The notes under the pieces were generated by a model, which searched no databases, was not told the origin of the DNA, and was given only the letters and a program-made list of their open reading frames with translations. Shown piece by piece: positions 56,746 to 64,000 of a stretch of DNA of 64,000 nucleotides. Location of the stretch: positions 1,426,001 through 1,490,000 of the forward strand of contig NZ_SGXC01000002.1 in assembly GCF_004216695.1 (NCBI RefSeq), in the 5' to 3' direction. The position numbers and the translations under genes were made by a program. The stretch's first letter is position 1. Each line of letters begins with the position of its first letter. Source of the DNA: Pigmentiphaga kullae. GTDB lineage: Bacteria > Pseudomonadota > Gammaproteobacteria > Burkholderiales > Burkholderiaceae_B.

Positions 56746-57726
56746 ATGCCTCATCGCAGACAAACCCTCGCCCTGCTGGGCGCGCTGCCGCTGGCGGCCG
56801 CGCTGCCGGCCCGGGCCCAGGACGACTTTCCCTCGCGCCCGATCAGGCTGCTGGTAGCCTTCGCGGCGGGCGGCAGCCCCGACCTGCTGGCCCGGCTGAT
56901 CGGCAACCAGGTCGGCAAGCAGACGGGCCAGAGCGTGGTCATCGAAAACCGCGCCGGCGCCAATGGCATCATCGCCGCCGAAGCCGCGGCCCATGCCGCC
57001 CCCGACGGCTACACGCTGCTGCTGACCACCGGTTCGCAAGCGATCAATCCCAGCATCTACAGCAAGCTTCCCTACGACACCGTGCGGGACTTCACGCCGG
57101 TCGGACTGCTGACGGTGGCACCGGCGCTGACGCTGGTGGTCCATCCCAAGTTTCCCGGCAGGACGTTCGCCGAATTCCTCGAGATGGCGCGCAAGCCCGA
57201 CAGCCGCATCACCTTCGGCTCGCCCGGCACCGGCAACACGCTGCACCTGGTGGGAGAACTGCTGAACTCGACGGCCGGCACCCACATGCTGCACGTTCCC
57301 TACAAGGGAGGCGCCCCGGCGCTGAACGCGGTGATCGCCGGCGACGTCAGCGCGTGCTTCCTGAGCACGGCCGCCGCCACCATCGCGGTCAAGGCCGGCC
57401 AGGTACGCCCGCTGGCGGTCACCAGCCGCCAACGCATCGCCGCCTTTCCCGACGTGCCGAGCATGGCGGAAAGCGGCGTGCCCGACATGGACTACAACGG
57501 CGGCTGGGTCGGCATCTTCGCGCCCGGCAAGACGCCGCCGCCCGTCGTGCAGCGGCTCTATGCCGAGATCGACAAGGCCATGCACGTGCGCGAGGTGAAG
57601 GAAAAAATGGAAGCCTGGGACAGTCCGCCCGCGCAATCCTCGCCGCAGGAATTCACCCGCTTCTTCCAGGCCGAGATGGACAAATTCGCGCGCATCGTCA
57701 AGCTCGCCCACGTACCCATGCAATGA
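56746..57726 (+). CDS. Bug/TctC-family periplasmic solute-binding protein (possible Tat signal)
   Basis: A 326-residue receptor. The signal MPHRRQTLALLGALPLAAA contains RRQTLAL, close to a twin-arginine motif, so folded export through Tat is possible. LLVAFAAGGSPDLLARLIGN and LHVPYKGGAPALNAVIAGD are family signatures. It lies 14 bp after the other Bug gene, with AGGAG before its ATG, and 16 bp before the hydrolase gene. Confidence 0.92.
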   Translation: MPHRRQTLALLGALPLAAALPARAQDDFPSRPIRLLVAFAAGGSPDLLARLIGNQVGKQTGQSVVIENRAGANGIIAAEAAAHAAPDGYTLLLTTGSQAINPSIYSKLPYDTVRDFTPVGLLTVAPALTLVVHPKFPGRTFAEFLEMARKPDSRITFGSPGTGNTLHLVGELLNSTAGTHMLHVPYKGGAPALNAVIAGDVSACFLSTAAATIAVKAGQVRPLAVTSRQRIAAFPDVPSMAESGVPDMDYNGGWVGIFAPGKTPPPVVQRLYAEIDKAMHVREVKEKMEAWDSPPAQSSPQEFTRFFQAEMDKFARIVKLAHVPMQ

Positions 57727-57742
57727 AGAGACTCGCCGCACC

Positions 57743-59446
57743 ATGATCCCGACCCGCATCACCACCGAGAACGGCATGATCTTCGAACGCGACGTCGCGC
57801 TGACGATGTCGGACGGGACCGTGCTGCGCGCCAACGTCTTCCGGCCCGAGGCGCCCGGCCGCCACCCCGTGGTCATGGCCATGGGGGCCTACGGCAAGGA
57901 TGTCCATTTCGAGGACGCCTACCAGCCTCAATGGCAGGTCCTGAAGAAGATCTATCCGGGCCTGGACACCGACGGCACGACCGGCCGCCACCTGCGCTGG
58001 GAAGTCGTGGATCCCGAGCGCTGGGTACCCGACGGCTTCGTCGTGATCCAGGTCGATTCGCGCGGAACCGGCCGCTCCGAAGGCTACCTGGATCCGTTCG
58101 GCCCCATCGAAACGCGCGATCTGTACGAATGGATAGAATGGGCGGGCGAGCAGCCCTGGTCCAACGGCAAGATCGGCCTGATCGGCGTGTCCTACCTGGC
58201 CATCAAGCAGTGGCAGGTGGCTGCGCTGCGGCCGCCGCATCTCGCCGCCATCGTGCCCTGGGAAGGCTCCAGCGATCTGTACCGCGACGGCAGCTACCAC
58301 GGCGGCATCCTGAGCAACAGCTTCACCGAGGCCTGGTGGCCGCGCCAGGTGCTGGCCAACCAGTACGGCAGCGGCGCCAGCACCCATCGCGATCGCCTGA
58401 CCGGCGAGCGCACCACGGGCCCCGACCTGCCCGAGGCCATCCTGCAGGGCAGCCGCGCGGACCATCCGCGCGACCGGCTGGAACATCCGCTGGACGATGC
58501 CTGGAACCAGGCGCGCGAAGCCGACCTGTCCGCGATCCAGGTGCCCATCCTGTCGGCCGCGAACTGGGGCGGACCGGGCATGCACCTGCGCGGCAACTTC
58601 GAAGGCTTCCTGCGCGCCGGCTCGCGCGACAAATGGCTGTTCGCCCACATCGGCACCCACTACGAAAGCTTCTACCTGCCGCGCTACGTCGCCTTGCAGA
58701 AGCGCTTCTTCGACCGCTACCTGCGCGGCGCGGACAACGGCTGGGAACGGGAGCCCCGCGTCCAGCTGGCCATCCGCCGCCCCGACGGCACCGCCGAGCT
58801 GCGACAGGAGCACGAATGGCCGCTGGCCCGGACGCAATGGACGCGCTTCCATCTGGACGCGGACACGCTGATGCTGGCGCCTCGCGCACCCCAGGCAGGC
58901 GGCCAGGCGGCCTTCGCCGCGATGGGCGAGGGCCTGCACTTCTCGACCGCGCCGTTCGACGAGGACGTCGAATTCACGGGTCCCGCGAGCCTGCGGCTTT
59001 GGGCATCGTCGTCCACCGCCGACATGGACATCTTCGCCGTGTTGCGCGTGTTCGATCCGGACGGCAAGGAAGCCAGCTTCATCGGCGCGCACGAGCGCGT
59101 GCCCATGGCCCTGGGCTGGCTGCGCGCCTCGCGCAGGAAGACCGACCCGGCGCGCAGCCTGCCCTACCGGCCCTGGCACACGCACGATGAAATCCAGGAA
59201 CTCGAACCCGGCCAGGCCTACCCGCTGGACATCGAGATCTGGCCCACCTGCATGGTCTTCCCGCGCGGATGGCGCCTCGTGCTGACGCTGCAAGGCCATG
59301 ACTTCATCGTCGATGCCCCCGGCCGCCTGCGCCACGACCATCCGCGGGACCGGCCGGCCCCGACCTTCGCCGGACAGACCACGGTCCATACCGGCGGCAA
59401 CCGGGACAGCCACCTGCTGATGCCCCTGATCCCCGCCCGCAACTGA
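57743..59446 (+). CDS. CocE/NonD-family hydrolase
   Basis: A 567-residue alpha/beta-hydrolase of the CocE/NonD (X-Pro dipeptidyl-peptidase S15) family. VVIQVDSRGTGRSEGYLD is the conserved Asp-Ser-Arg block, IGLIGVSYLAIKQWQVAAL holds the nucleophile Ser in GVSY, and the C-terminal half is the family's jelly-roll domain (EFTGPASLRLWASSSTADMD). Known members hydrolyse esters or amides such as cocaine or cephalosporin esters. No signal peptide is seen. It likely works on the operon's substrate before or after uptake. Confidence 0.9.
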   Translation: MIPTRITTENGMIFERDVALTMSDGTVLRANVFRPEAPGRHPVVMAMGAYGKDVHFEDAYQPQWQVLKKIYPGLDTDGTTGRHLRWEVVDPERWVPDGFVVIQVDSRGTGRSEGYLDPFGPIETRDLYEWIEWAGEQPWSNGKIGLIGVSYLAIKQWQVAALRPPHLAAIVPWEGSSDLYRDGSYHGGILSNSFTEAWWPRQVLANQYGSGASTHRDRLTGERTTGPDLPEAILQGSRADHPRDRLEHPLDDAWNQAREADLSAIQVPILSAANWGGPGMHLRGNFEGFLRAGSRDKWLFAHIGTHYESFYLPRYVALQKRFFDRYLRGADNGWEREPRVQLAIRRPDGTAELRQEHEWPLARTQWTRFHLDADTLMLAPRAPQAGGQAAFAAMGEGLHFSTAPFDEDVEFTGPASLRLWASSSTADMDIFAVLRVFDPDGKEASFIGAHERVPMALGWLRASRRKTDPARSLPYRPWHTHDEIQELEPGQAYPLDIEIWPTCMVFPRGWRLVLTLQGHDFIVDAPGRLRHDHPRDRPAPTFAGQTTVHTGGNRDSHLLMPLIPARN

Positions 59447-59488
59447 CGGAAGGGTTATGCTCGCGCAATACCGACCCAGGAGACGAGC

Positions 59489-59908
59489 ATGACCCAACCC
59501 GACCGCACCGCGCTTGGCGGCAGCTACAACGACGCCTTGTTCGAACGGGGCCTGGCCACCCGCCGCGAGGTGCTCGGCCGCGAATACGTGGACGCCTCGC
59601 TGGCCAAGGCCGCCGGGGACCCGCTGCGCATGGAGCTGCAGCAACTGGTCACGCAGCACTGCTGGGGCGACGTCTGGAACCGACCGGGACTGGACCGCCG
59701 CACCCGCAGCTTCCTGAACCTGGCCATGATCACGGCGCTGAACCGTCCGCACGAATTGCGGCTGCACGTGCGCGGCGCGATCAACAACGGCCTGACCAAG
59801 GAAGAGATCAACGAGGTCTTCCTGCAGGCCGCCATCTACTGCGGCGTGCCCGCGGCGCTGGACAGCCAGCGGGTGATGCTGGAGGTATTCGCGGAAATGG
59901 GGATCTGA
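59489..59908 (+). CDS. carboxymuconolactone decarboxylase-family protein
   Basis: A 139-residue AhpD-fold protein close to 4-carboxymuconolactone decarboxylase (PcaC-like). RTRSFLNLAMITALNRPHEL, RLHVRGAINNGLTKEEINEV and FLQAAIYCGVPAALDSQRVM are the expected blocks. True PcaC works in the protocatechuate pathway; no other pca gene is here, so the real substrate may be a different lactone or acid. It ends the FAH operon. Confidence 0.9.
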   Translation: MTQPDRTALGGSYNDALFERGLATRREVLGREYVDASLAKAAGDPLRMELQQLVTQHCWGDVWNRPGLDRRTRSFLNLAMITALNRPHELRLHVRGAINNGLTKEEINEVFLQAAIYCGVPAALDSQRVMLEVFAEMGI

Positions 59909-59926
59909 GAAAAATCACCGCATGGC

Positions 59927-61663
59927 TTACGTCGGACCGGCAGCGGGTGGCGTGCACTTGAAGCTGGCGGCATCGTCCATCGACCCGGTTCCGTCGTAGC
60001 GGGCATACGTGGGATACGGACAAAGCGGACGCGTCCGGTTGGCCGGTATCGCGGGCGTCACCGCGGCAAGGTCGGCGTTGCCCGGTGTTGCCTGCGCCAC
60101 GATGAAATCGGGCGCCTTGCCGCGTTCGACCCAATCCATGATCGGTGCCAGGCGGTCGAAGGTGTCGGTGCTGGGGCCCCCTCGGCAATGGCCCATGCCC
60201 GGCACCAGGAACAGCCTGGCGAACTTGCCCGTCTGCTCGCGACTCGAATTGAGCGCCACGACGGATTCGTAGTAGTCGATCGTATCGACGGCGTTCGGTC
60301 CGCTGTCTCCGGTGCCGTGATAGAAGATCATCTTGCCGCCCCGGTCACGATAGCGCCCCAGGTCCGGGTCCGATGCCAGCCACGGCGCATTGACGGTCAT
60401 CGAGCTGCCCCAGGTATCCCAATCGATGTCATCGAGAGGCCGGAATCCCGGCTGGGGCGGAGTCATGAACAGGATGGGCGTCGGGTCGATGTTCAGCTTC
60501 CATTGAATGTCCAGAATCGGCCCCTGCCCCGTGATGCGGGCCGCCTGGCCGGCGGACGTCATCCACGCGGCGTCGATGCGGTAGCCGCGGACCGCAACCT
60601 CTCCGGGCGATCGATAGCCCGGCACCTTGAACGCGGCGCCCCCGGAGTCGACCGGCCCGTCCAGTACCGCTTCCCAGATGCCCACCTGCTCGGCCGACAG
60701 GCATTCCGAGGTCTTTTCCCCGGTGCACAGCAGCGCCTTCGGGCGGAACGTGCAGGCGGCCACATTGCCGATCATGCCATCGACCGCGCCATCCTGCGCA
60801 TCGCAGGCAGCCAGCAGCTCACGCTGGAACAACTGGCGATCGGCCTGCGGCATCGCCTCGTGAAAACGGGGCATGCCACCCGGCTCACGGGACACCAGCG
60901 CGGCGGCCTTCTGCCAGCCCCAGATCCGGGCCGCCACGACCCGGCCGAAGTCGAACACCGGAGCGCCCGCGACGATGCCATCGAACTCGTCCGGAAAACG
61001 CTGGGCAAAAGTCATGCCCTGCCGCCCCCCGGTGGAGCAGCCGTCGAAATACGATCGCTCGATCGGGCCGCCATAGTAGTGGGCGATCAGACTCTTGGCG
61101 GCCCTGGATGTCTTGATGATGGACCCGTAGCCGAAGTCCAGCCTCGCCTGGGGATCGAAGCCGAAGGCCTCGGGCGCCGGCAGGTCGGCATTGTCGTGGC
61201 CGCCGTTCTGGGAAACCACCGCGAAACCCTGCTCCAGAGCCGTCTTCGCTCCGCCCGTCGGGCCATGTGCGGGAGCCAGCGTGCCCTCGAGTCCGCTGCC
61301 TCCCTGAAAGAAGAAGCGCTGGTTCCAATCGAGCGGCAGACGAAGTTCGAACTTTGTCGCGTAGGGCTTTCCGTCCACCCCGGTGCGGGGTTCAAGCGAG
61401 CCTTTGACCACACAGTGAGCAGGCAGAAACGTCGTCGCAGCCGGTGCGGACTTCTCCGTATCGGCCGGCACCCATGTGGCGCTGGTGATGACGCCCTGGT
61501 GTTCCGTGCTGCGGAAATCCTTGACCGCCGCACAGGCCGCCTCTCCGGTCAGTGCCTGAGGTTCAGACACCGCGCCCGACCCTCCACACCCGGCAACCGC
61601 GAGAACCGCCGCCAAACCGCTGGCGCCCCACCCAACAGCCAGATATCTACCTGATGCATGCAT
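59927..61663 (-). CDS. tannase/feruloyl-esterase-family lipoprotein
   Basis: A 578-residue esterase. The N-terminus ends in AAVLAVAGC, a lipobox-like signal, so it may be anchored in the envelope. SYFDGCSTGGRQGMTFAQRF contains the nucleophile Ser in GCSTGG. GVDGKPYATKFELRLPLDWN, RFFFQGGSGLEGTLAPAHGP, MIFYHGTGDSGPN (acid) and LVPGMGHCRGGPSTDTFD (His with neighbouring Cys) complete the family pattern. It should release aromatic acids such as gallate, ferulate or phthalate monoesters outside the cytoplasm. It has its own promoter region with a palindrome at 61679. Confidence 0.9.
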   Translation of the reverse strand: MHASGRYLAVGWGASGLAAVLAVAGCGGSGAVSEPQALTGEAACAAVKDFRSTEHQGVITSATWVPADTEKSAPAATTFLPAHCVVKGSLEPRTGVDGKPYATKFELRLPLDWNQRFFFQGGSGLEGTLAPAHGPTGGAKTALEQGFAVVSQNGGHDNADLPAPEAFGFDPQARLDFGYGSIIKTSRAAKSLIAHYYGGPIERSYFDGCSTGGRQGMTFAQRFPDEFDGIVAGAPVFDFGRVVAARIWGWQKAAALVSREPGGMPRFHEAMPQADRQLFQRELLAACDAQDGAVDGMIGNVAACTFRPKALLCTGEKTSECLSAEQVGIWEAVLDGPVDSGGAAFKVPGYRSPGEVAVRGYRIDAAWMTSAGQAARITGQGPILDIQWKLNIDPTPILFMTPPQPGFRPLDDIDWDTWGSSMTVNAPWLASDPDLGRYRDRGGKMIFYHGTGDSGPNAVDTIDYYESVVALNSSREQTGKFARLFLVPGMGHCRGGPSTDTFDRLAPIMDWVERGKAPDFIVAQATPGNADLAAVTPAIPANRTRPLCPYPTYARYDGTGSMDDAASFKCTPPAAGPT

Positions 61664-61678
61664 AGTGCGGTCCCCTTT

Positions 61679-61690
61679 ATTGGCGCCAAT
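61679..61690. promoter_or_regulatory. perfect 12-bp palindrome before the tannase-like gene
   Basis: ATTGGCGCCAAT is self-complementary and lies 16 bp upstream of the esterase start codon. It is a candidate operator. The following 200 bp up to 61890 are A/T-rich and hold promoters for the divergent genes but no ORF that I can support. Confidence 0.4.
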
Positions 61691-61928
61691 GGTGGCGATA
61701 TTTATAAACCATCTTGATATAAAAATACCTTATATAAAACTGAGGCTTACGCGAATAGGGTTAGTCCTGACGAAAACGGCATACCCGGGAACCACGCTTA
61801 TCTATTCTTTATAAATATAGAAAGAGACAAAAAACATATTTGTCCAAATACCTGTTTGCGGATTATTTTTGCTGTCATTGACCAACCCCACACCGCGAAC
61901 ACGCGGCGTCCAGCGAGGTAAAAGGCAG

Positions 61929-62681
61929 ATGACCACCACTTATCGCATCGGGCAGATCGTCCCCAGCTCCAACACCACGATGGAGACCGAGATCCCCGCC
62001 ATCCTGACCGCCCGCCAGAACCACGAGCCTGAGCGTTTCACCTTCCACTCGAGCCGCATGCGCATGCAGAAGGTGACCAAGGAAGAACTGGCGGCCATGG
62101 ATCGGGACTCGGACCGCTGCGCCCTCGAGTTGGCCGACGCCCGGGTCGACGTCATGGGCTATGCCTGCCTGGTCGCCATCATGAGCATGGGCCTGGGCTA
62201 CCATCGCGTCTCCGAAAAGCGCCTGCATGAGCGCACGGTCGAGGCCGGCGGCCCCGCCCCCATCGTGACCAGCGCGGGCGCCCTCGTCAGCGGCCTGCAC
62301 GCCATCGGCGCCAAGCGCGTGGCGATTCTCACGCCCTACATGAAGCCCCTGACGCAGCTCGTAATCGACTACCTGGCGCACGAGGGCATCGAAGTGGTCG
62401 ACAGCATCTCGCTGGAAATTCCCGACAACCTGGACGTGGGCCGACGCGATCCGTTGGCGCCCCTGGAGGTCACCAAGCGCCTGAACACGGCCGGCGCGGA
62501 TGCCGTCGTGGCGTCGGCCTGCGTGCAGATGCCTTCGCTTGCCTCCATCCAGGGCATAGAGGATCGCGTGGGCATGCCCGTGGTCTCGGCCGCGGTGTCC
62601 ACGGCCTACATGATGCTCAAGTCGCTCGGCCTGAAGACCCGGGTGCCCGGCTTCGGCTCGCTGCTGTCCGGCAAGTACTGA
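61929..62681 (+). CDS. maleate isomerase (Asp/Glu/hydantoin racemase superfamily, NicE/MaiA-like)
   Basis: A 250-residue protein. GQIVPSSNTTMETEIPAIL is the N-terminal signature of maleate cis-trans isomerases, with one active-site Cys in MGYACLVAIMSMGLG and the other in VVASACVQMPSLASIQ. It converts maleate to fumarate, the last step of nicotinate degradation through maleamate. The start at 61929 follows AAAGGC. It lies convergent with the LysR gene; the isochorismatase-family gene beyond that could supply maleate. Confidence 0.88.
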   Translation: MTTTYRIGQIVPSSNTTMETEIPAILTARQNHEPERFTFHSSRMRMQKVTKEELAAMDRDSDRCALELADARVDVMGYACLVAIMSMGLGYHRVSEKRLHERTVEAGGPAPIVTSAGALVSGLHAIGAKRVAILTPYMKPLTQLVIDYLAHEGIEVVDSISLEIPDNLDVGRRDPLAPLEVTKRLNTAGADAVVASACVQMPSLASIQGIEDRVGMPVVSAAVSTAYMMLKSLGLKTRVPGFGSLLSGKY

Positions 62682-62729
62682 CGCGTCCACGAAACGCCAG
62701 GCGGCCCGATGCCGGCCCGCGGCGGGTTC

Positions 62730-63626
62730 CTAGTCGCCGCCCTGCCAACGGCTCAGGTCGCTCTCTTCCAGCATGCGTACGAACGCCTCCGCCACGCGGT
62801 TAGTCTCATTGCATCGCTGCACGACGTACACGCCCGAGCGCGGTACGTCGCCATCGAGCGCGCGGTACACGCAATCGTCGCGCGCGCAGGCAACCGAGCG
62901 CGGAACGAGTCCCACGCCTATGCCAGCCGCCACGAGGCTCGTGATCGCGGGCACTTCCAGCACCCATTGCACGACCTTGGGCGCAAAGCCCGCCTGGATG
63001 CAGCTGTCGAACAGCAGCCGGGCAAACGCCGACGACTCCGTGCGCAGCATGATGAACGGCTCGGCCGACAGGTCCGACAGCTTGAGGCGCTCTCTGTCGA
63101 CAAAGCGATGTCCCGCGGGCAGCGCCACGACGATGGGATCGTTGAACAGCAGCTGGCTGCGCAGCACCGCATCGTTGACCGGCGTGCGCGAGATGCTCAG
63201 ATCGATGCTGCCGCGGCGCAGTTCCTCCAGTTGATCGGCGGGCCGGGACTCATGCAATACGATCGACACGCCCGCATTCATCTGCATGTACCTGGCGATC
63301 AGGCTCGGCAGCGGCCCCTGGAACTGCGAACCGGACAAGCCGATGTCGATGCGGCCGGCCAGGCCGCTGCCCACGGAACGCGCGCGGTCGCATGCGACGC
63401 TCAGGCGGTCCAGGATCGACCGGGTATCGTTCAGGAACACCTCGCCGGCGGGGGTGAGCTGCACACTGCGGCTGGTACGCGTGAAGAGCGCAACCCCGAT
63501 CTCTTCTTCCAGCTGCGCGATCTGGACGCTGAGCGGCGGCTGCGAGATATGCAGCCGCTGCGCAGCCTTGGTAAAGCTGAGTTCCTCGGCCAGTGCCACG
63601 AAATAGCGAAGGTTGCGCAGTTCCAT
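62730..63626 (-). CDS. LysR-family transcriptional regulator
   Basis: A 298-residue LysR protein. MELRNLRYFVALAEELSFTK and RLHISQPPLSVQIAQLEEEI are the classic helix-turn-helix region, followed by the effector domain (GRIDIGLSGSQFQGPLPSLI onward). Its start codon is only 29 bp from the start of the divergent amidase gene, so its binding site probably overlaps both promoters or lies inside a gene. The start at 63626 gives the standard LysR N-terminus. Confidence 0.92.
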   Translation of the reverse strand: MELRNLRYFVALAEELSFTKAAQRLHISQPPLSVQIAQLEEEIGVALFTRTSRSVQLTPAGEVFLNDTRSILDRLSVACDRARSVGSGLAGRIDIGLSGSQFQGPLPSLIARYMQMNAGVSIVLHESRPADQLEELRRGSIDLSISRTPVNDAVLRSQLLFNDPIVVALPAGHRFVDRERLKLSDLSAEPFIMLRTESSAFARLLFDSCIQAGFAPKVVQWVLEVPAITSLVAAGIGVGLVPRSVACARDDCVYRALDGDVPRSGVYVVQRCNETNRVAEAFVRMLEESDLSRWQGGD

Positions 63627-63655
63627 AAACGATATCGCCCTCAACAAGGCATTCC

Positions 63656-64000
63656 ATGCAAGACCAGGACAACATCCGCAGCGGTTTCAACGGCACCCTG
63701 ACGTTCGGCCATCGTCCCGCGCTGCTGATCGTCGATTTCCAGCGCGGCTTCACCGAGCCGGCACTCAGCCCCCTGGCATCGGACTGCGGCGCGGCCGTGC
63801 TTGCCACCAACGAGCTGATCGATGCCATGCGCGGCGTAGGCACGGTCATCTTCACGCTGCTGGGCTACCAGCGCAACCTGAGCGACATGGGCGCCTGGGG
63901 CAGGAAGTGCACCTCGCTCGACACGCTCATCCAGGGTACGCCTACCTGCGAAATCGATCCACGCCTGCACTACGACCCCGCGACCGATCTCGTCCTGCGC
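63656..64000 (+). CDS. isochorismatase-family amidohydrolase (maleamate amidase/NicF- or carbamoylsarcosine amidase-like), cut by window end
   Basis: The first 115 residues of a cysteine amidohydrolase. RPALLIVDFQRGFTEPALSP carries the catalytic Asp and the family opening. The segment GVGTVIFTLLGYQRNLSDMG and GRKCTSLDTLIQGTPTCEID follow, as in N-carbamoylsarcosine and maleamate amidases. The catalytic Lys and Cys lie beyond the window edge. Together with the maleate isomerase gene nearby, a maleamate-to-fumarate route is plausible but not proven. Confidence 0.8.
   Translation, partial: MQDQDNIRSGFNGTLTFGHRPALLIVDFQRGFTEPALSPLASDCGAAVLATNELIDAMRGVGTVIFTLLGYQRNLSDMGAWGRKCTSLDTLIQGTPTCEIDPRLHYDPATDLVLR

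Noticed and set aside
61801-61830. An inverted repeat in TCTATTCTTTATAAATATAG
   Set aside because: Only the outer four bases and a few inner ones match; this is expected by chance in such AT-rich DNA.

Overview
The window is high-GC DNA with closely packed operons, four Bug/TctC-type solute receptors, many LysR/IclR/GntR/MarR regulators and aromatic-acid catabolic genes. This points to an environmental member of the Alcaligenaceae (Bordetella/Achromobacter group, Betaproteobacteria). The assignment is an inference from gene content and style; no rRNA or marker alignment was possible.

Layout. 1-2.9 kb: the end of a Bug receptor gene, an OmpW-type porin, a YihY/BrkB membrane protein and two small hypothetical genes. 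2.9-9.2 kb (minus): a CoA-linked aromatic operon with a fused FAD hydroxylase/old-yellow-enzyme protein (salicylyl-CoA or 2-aminobenzoyl-CoA type), SDR, MarR, crotonase, acyl-CoA dehydrogenase and a Rid protein. 9.3-12.4 kb: a UvrD-like helicase and a DUF72 protein. 12.4-20 kb: an IclR regulator divergent from a Rieske oxygenase operon (Bug receptor, HpcH/HpaI aldolase, E1 alpha/beta, quinone-oxidoreductase-like protein, NTF2-like protein). 20-22.4 kb: two multihaem cytochromes c and a small protein. 22.5-23.3 kb: a BrnT/BrnA toxin-antitoxin pair beside tRNA-Arg(ACG). 23.4-29.5 kb: LysR, carboxylesterase, MFS, LysR and a frameshifted MFS gene. 29.5-45.6 kb: a DUF2968 protein, a complete Tad/Flp pilus locus on the minus strand (pilin, prepilin peptidase, TadE-like proteins, CpaB/RcpC, secretin, TadZ, TadA, TadB, TadC, TadD, DUF3613 protein, TadG, sigma-54 activator) and an MHYT membrane protein. 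46-50.9 kb: a TpsB-type outer-membrane transporter, a repetitive collagen-like lipoprotein with a good -24/-12 promoter, and a MarR gene. 50.9-53.2 kb: MFS, then an FMN riboswitch and ribB. 53.2-59.9 kb: GntR divergent from an FAH / deacetylase-like / two Bug / CocE hydrolase / carboxymuconolactone decarboxylase-like operon. 59.9-64 kb: tannase-family esterase, maleate isomerase, LysR and the start of an isochorismatase-family amidase (NicE/NicF-like).

How it works together. Most of the window is substrate-uptake and degradation modules, each with its own regulator and often a periplasmic Bug receptor. The other theme is the cell surface: the Tad pilus, the TpsB transporter and the large collagen-like lipoprotein. 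Both the pilus operon (which carries a sigma-54 activator) and the lipoprotein (which has a sigma-54-type promoter) suggest shared sigma-54 control. The most novel candidate is the TpsB / collagen-like lipoprotein / MarR module, which has no ordinary two-partner exoprotein next to it.
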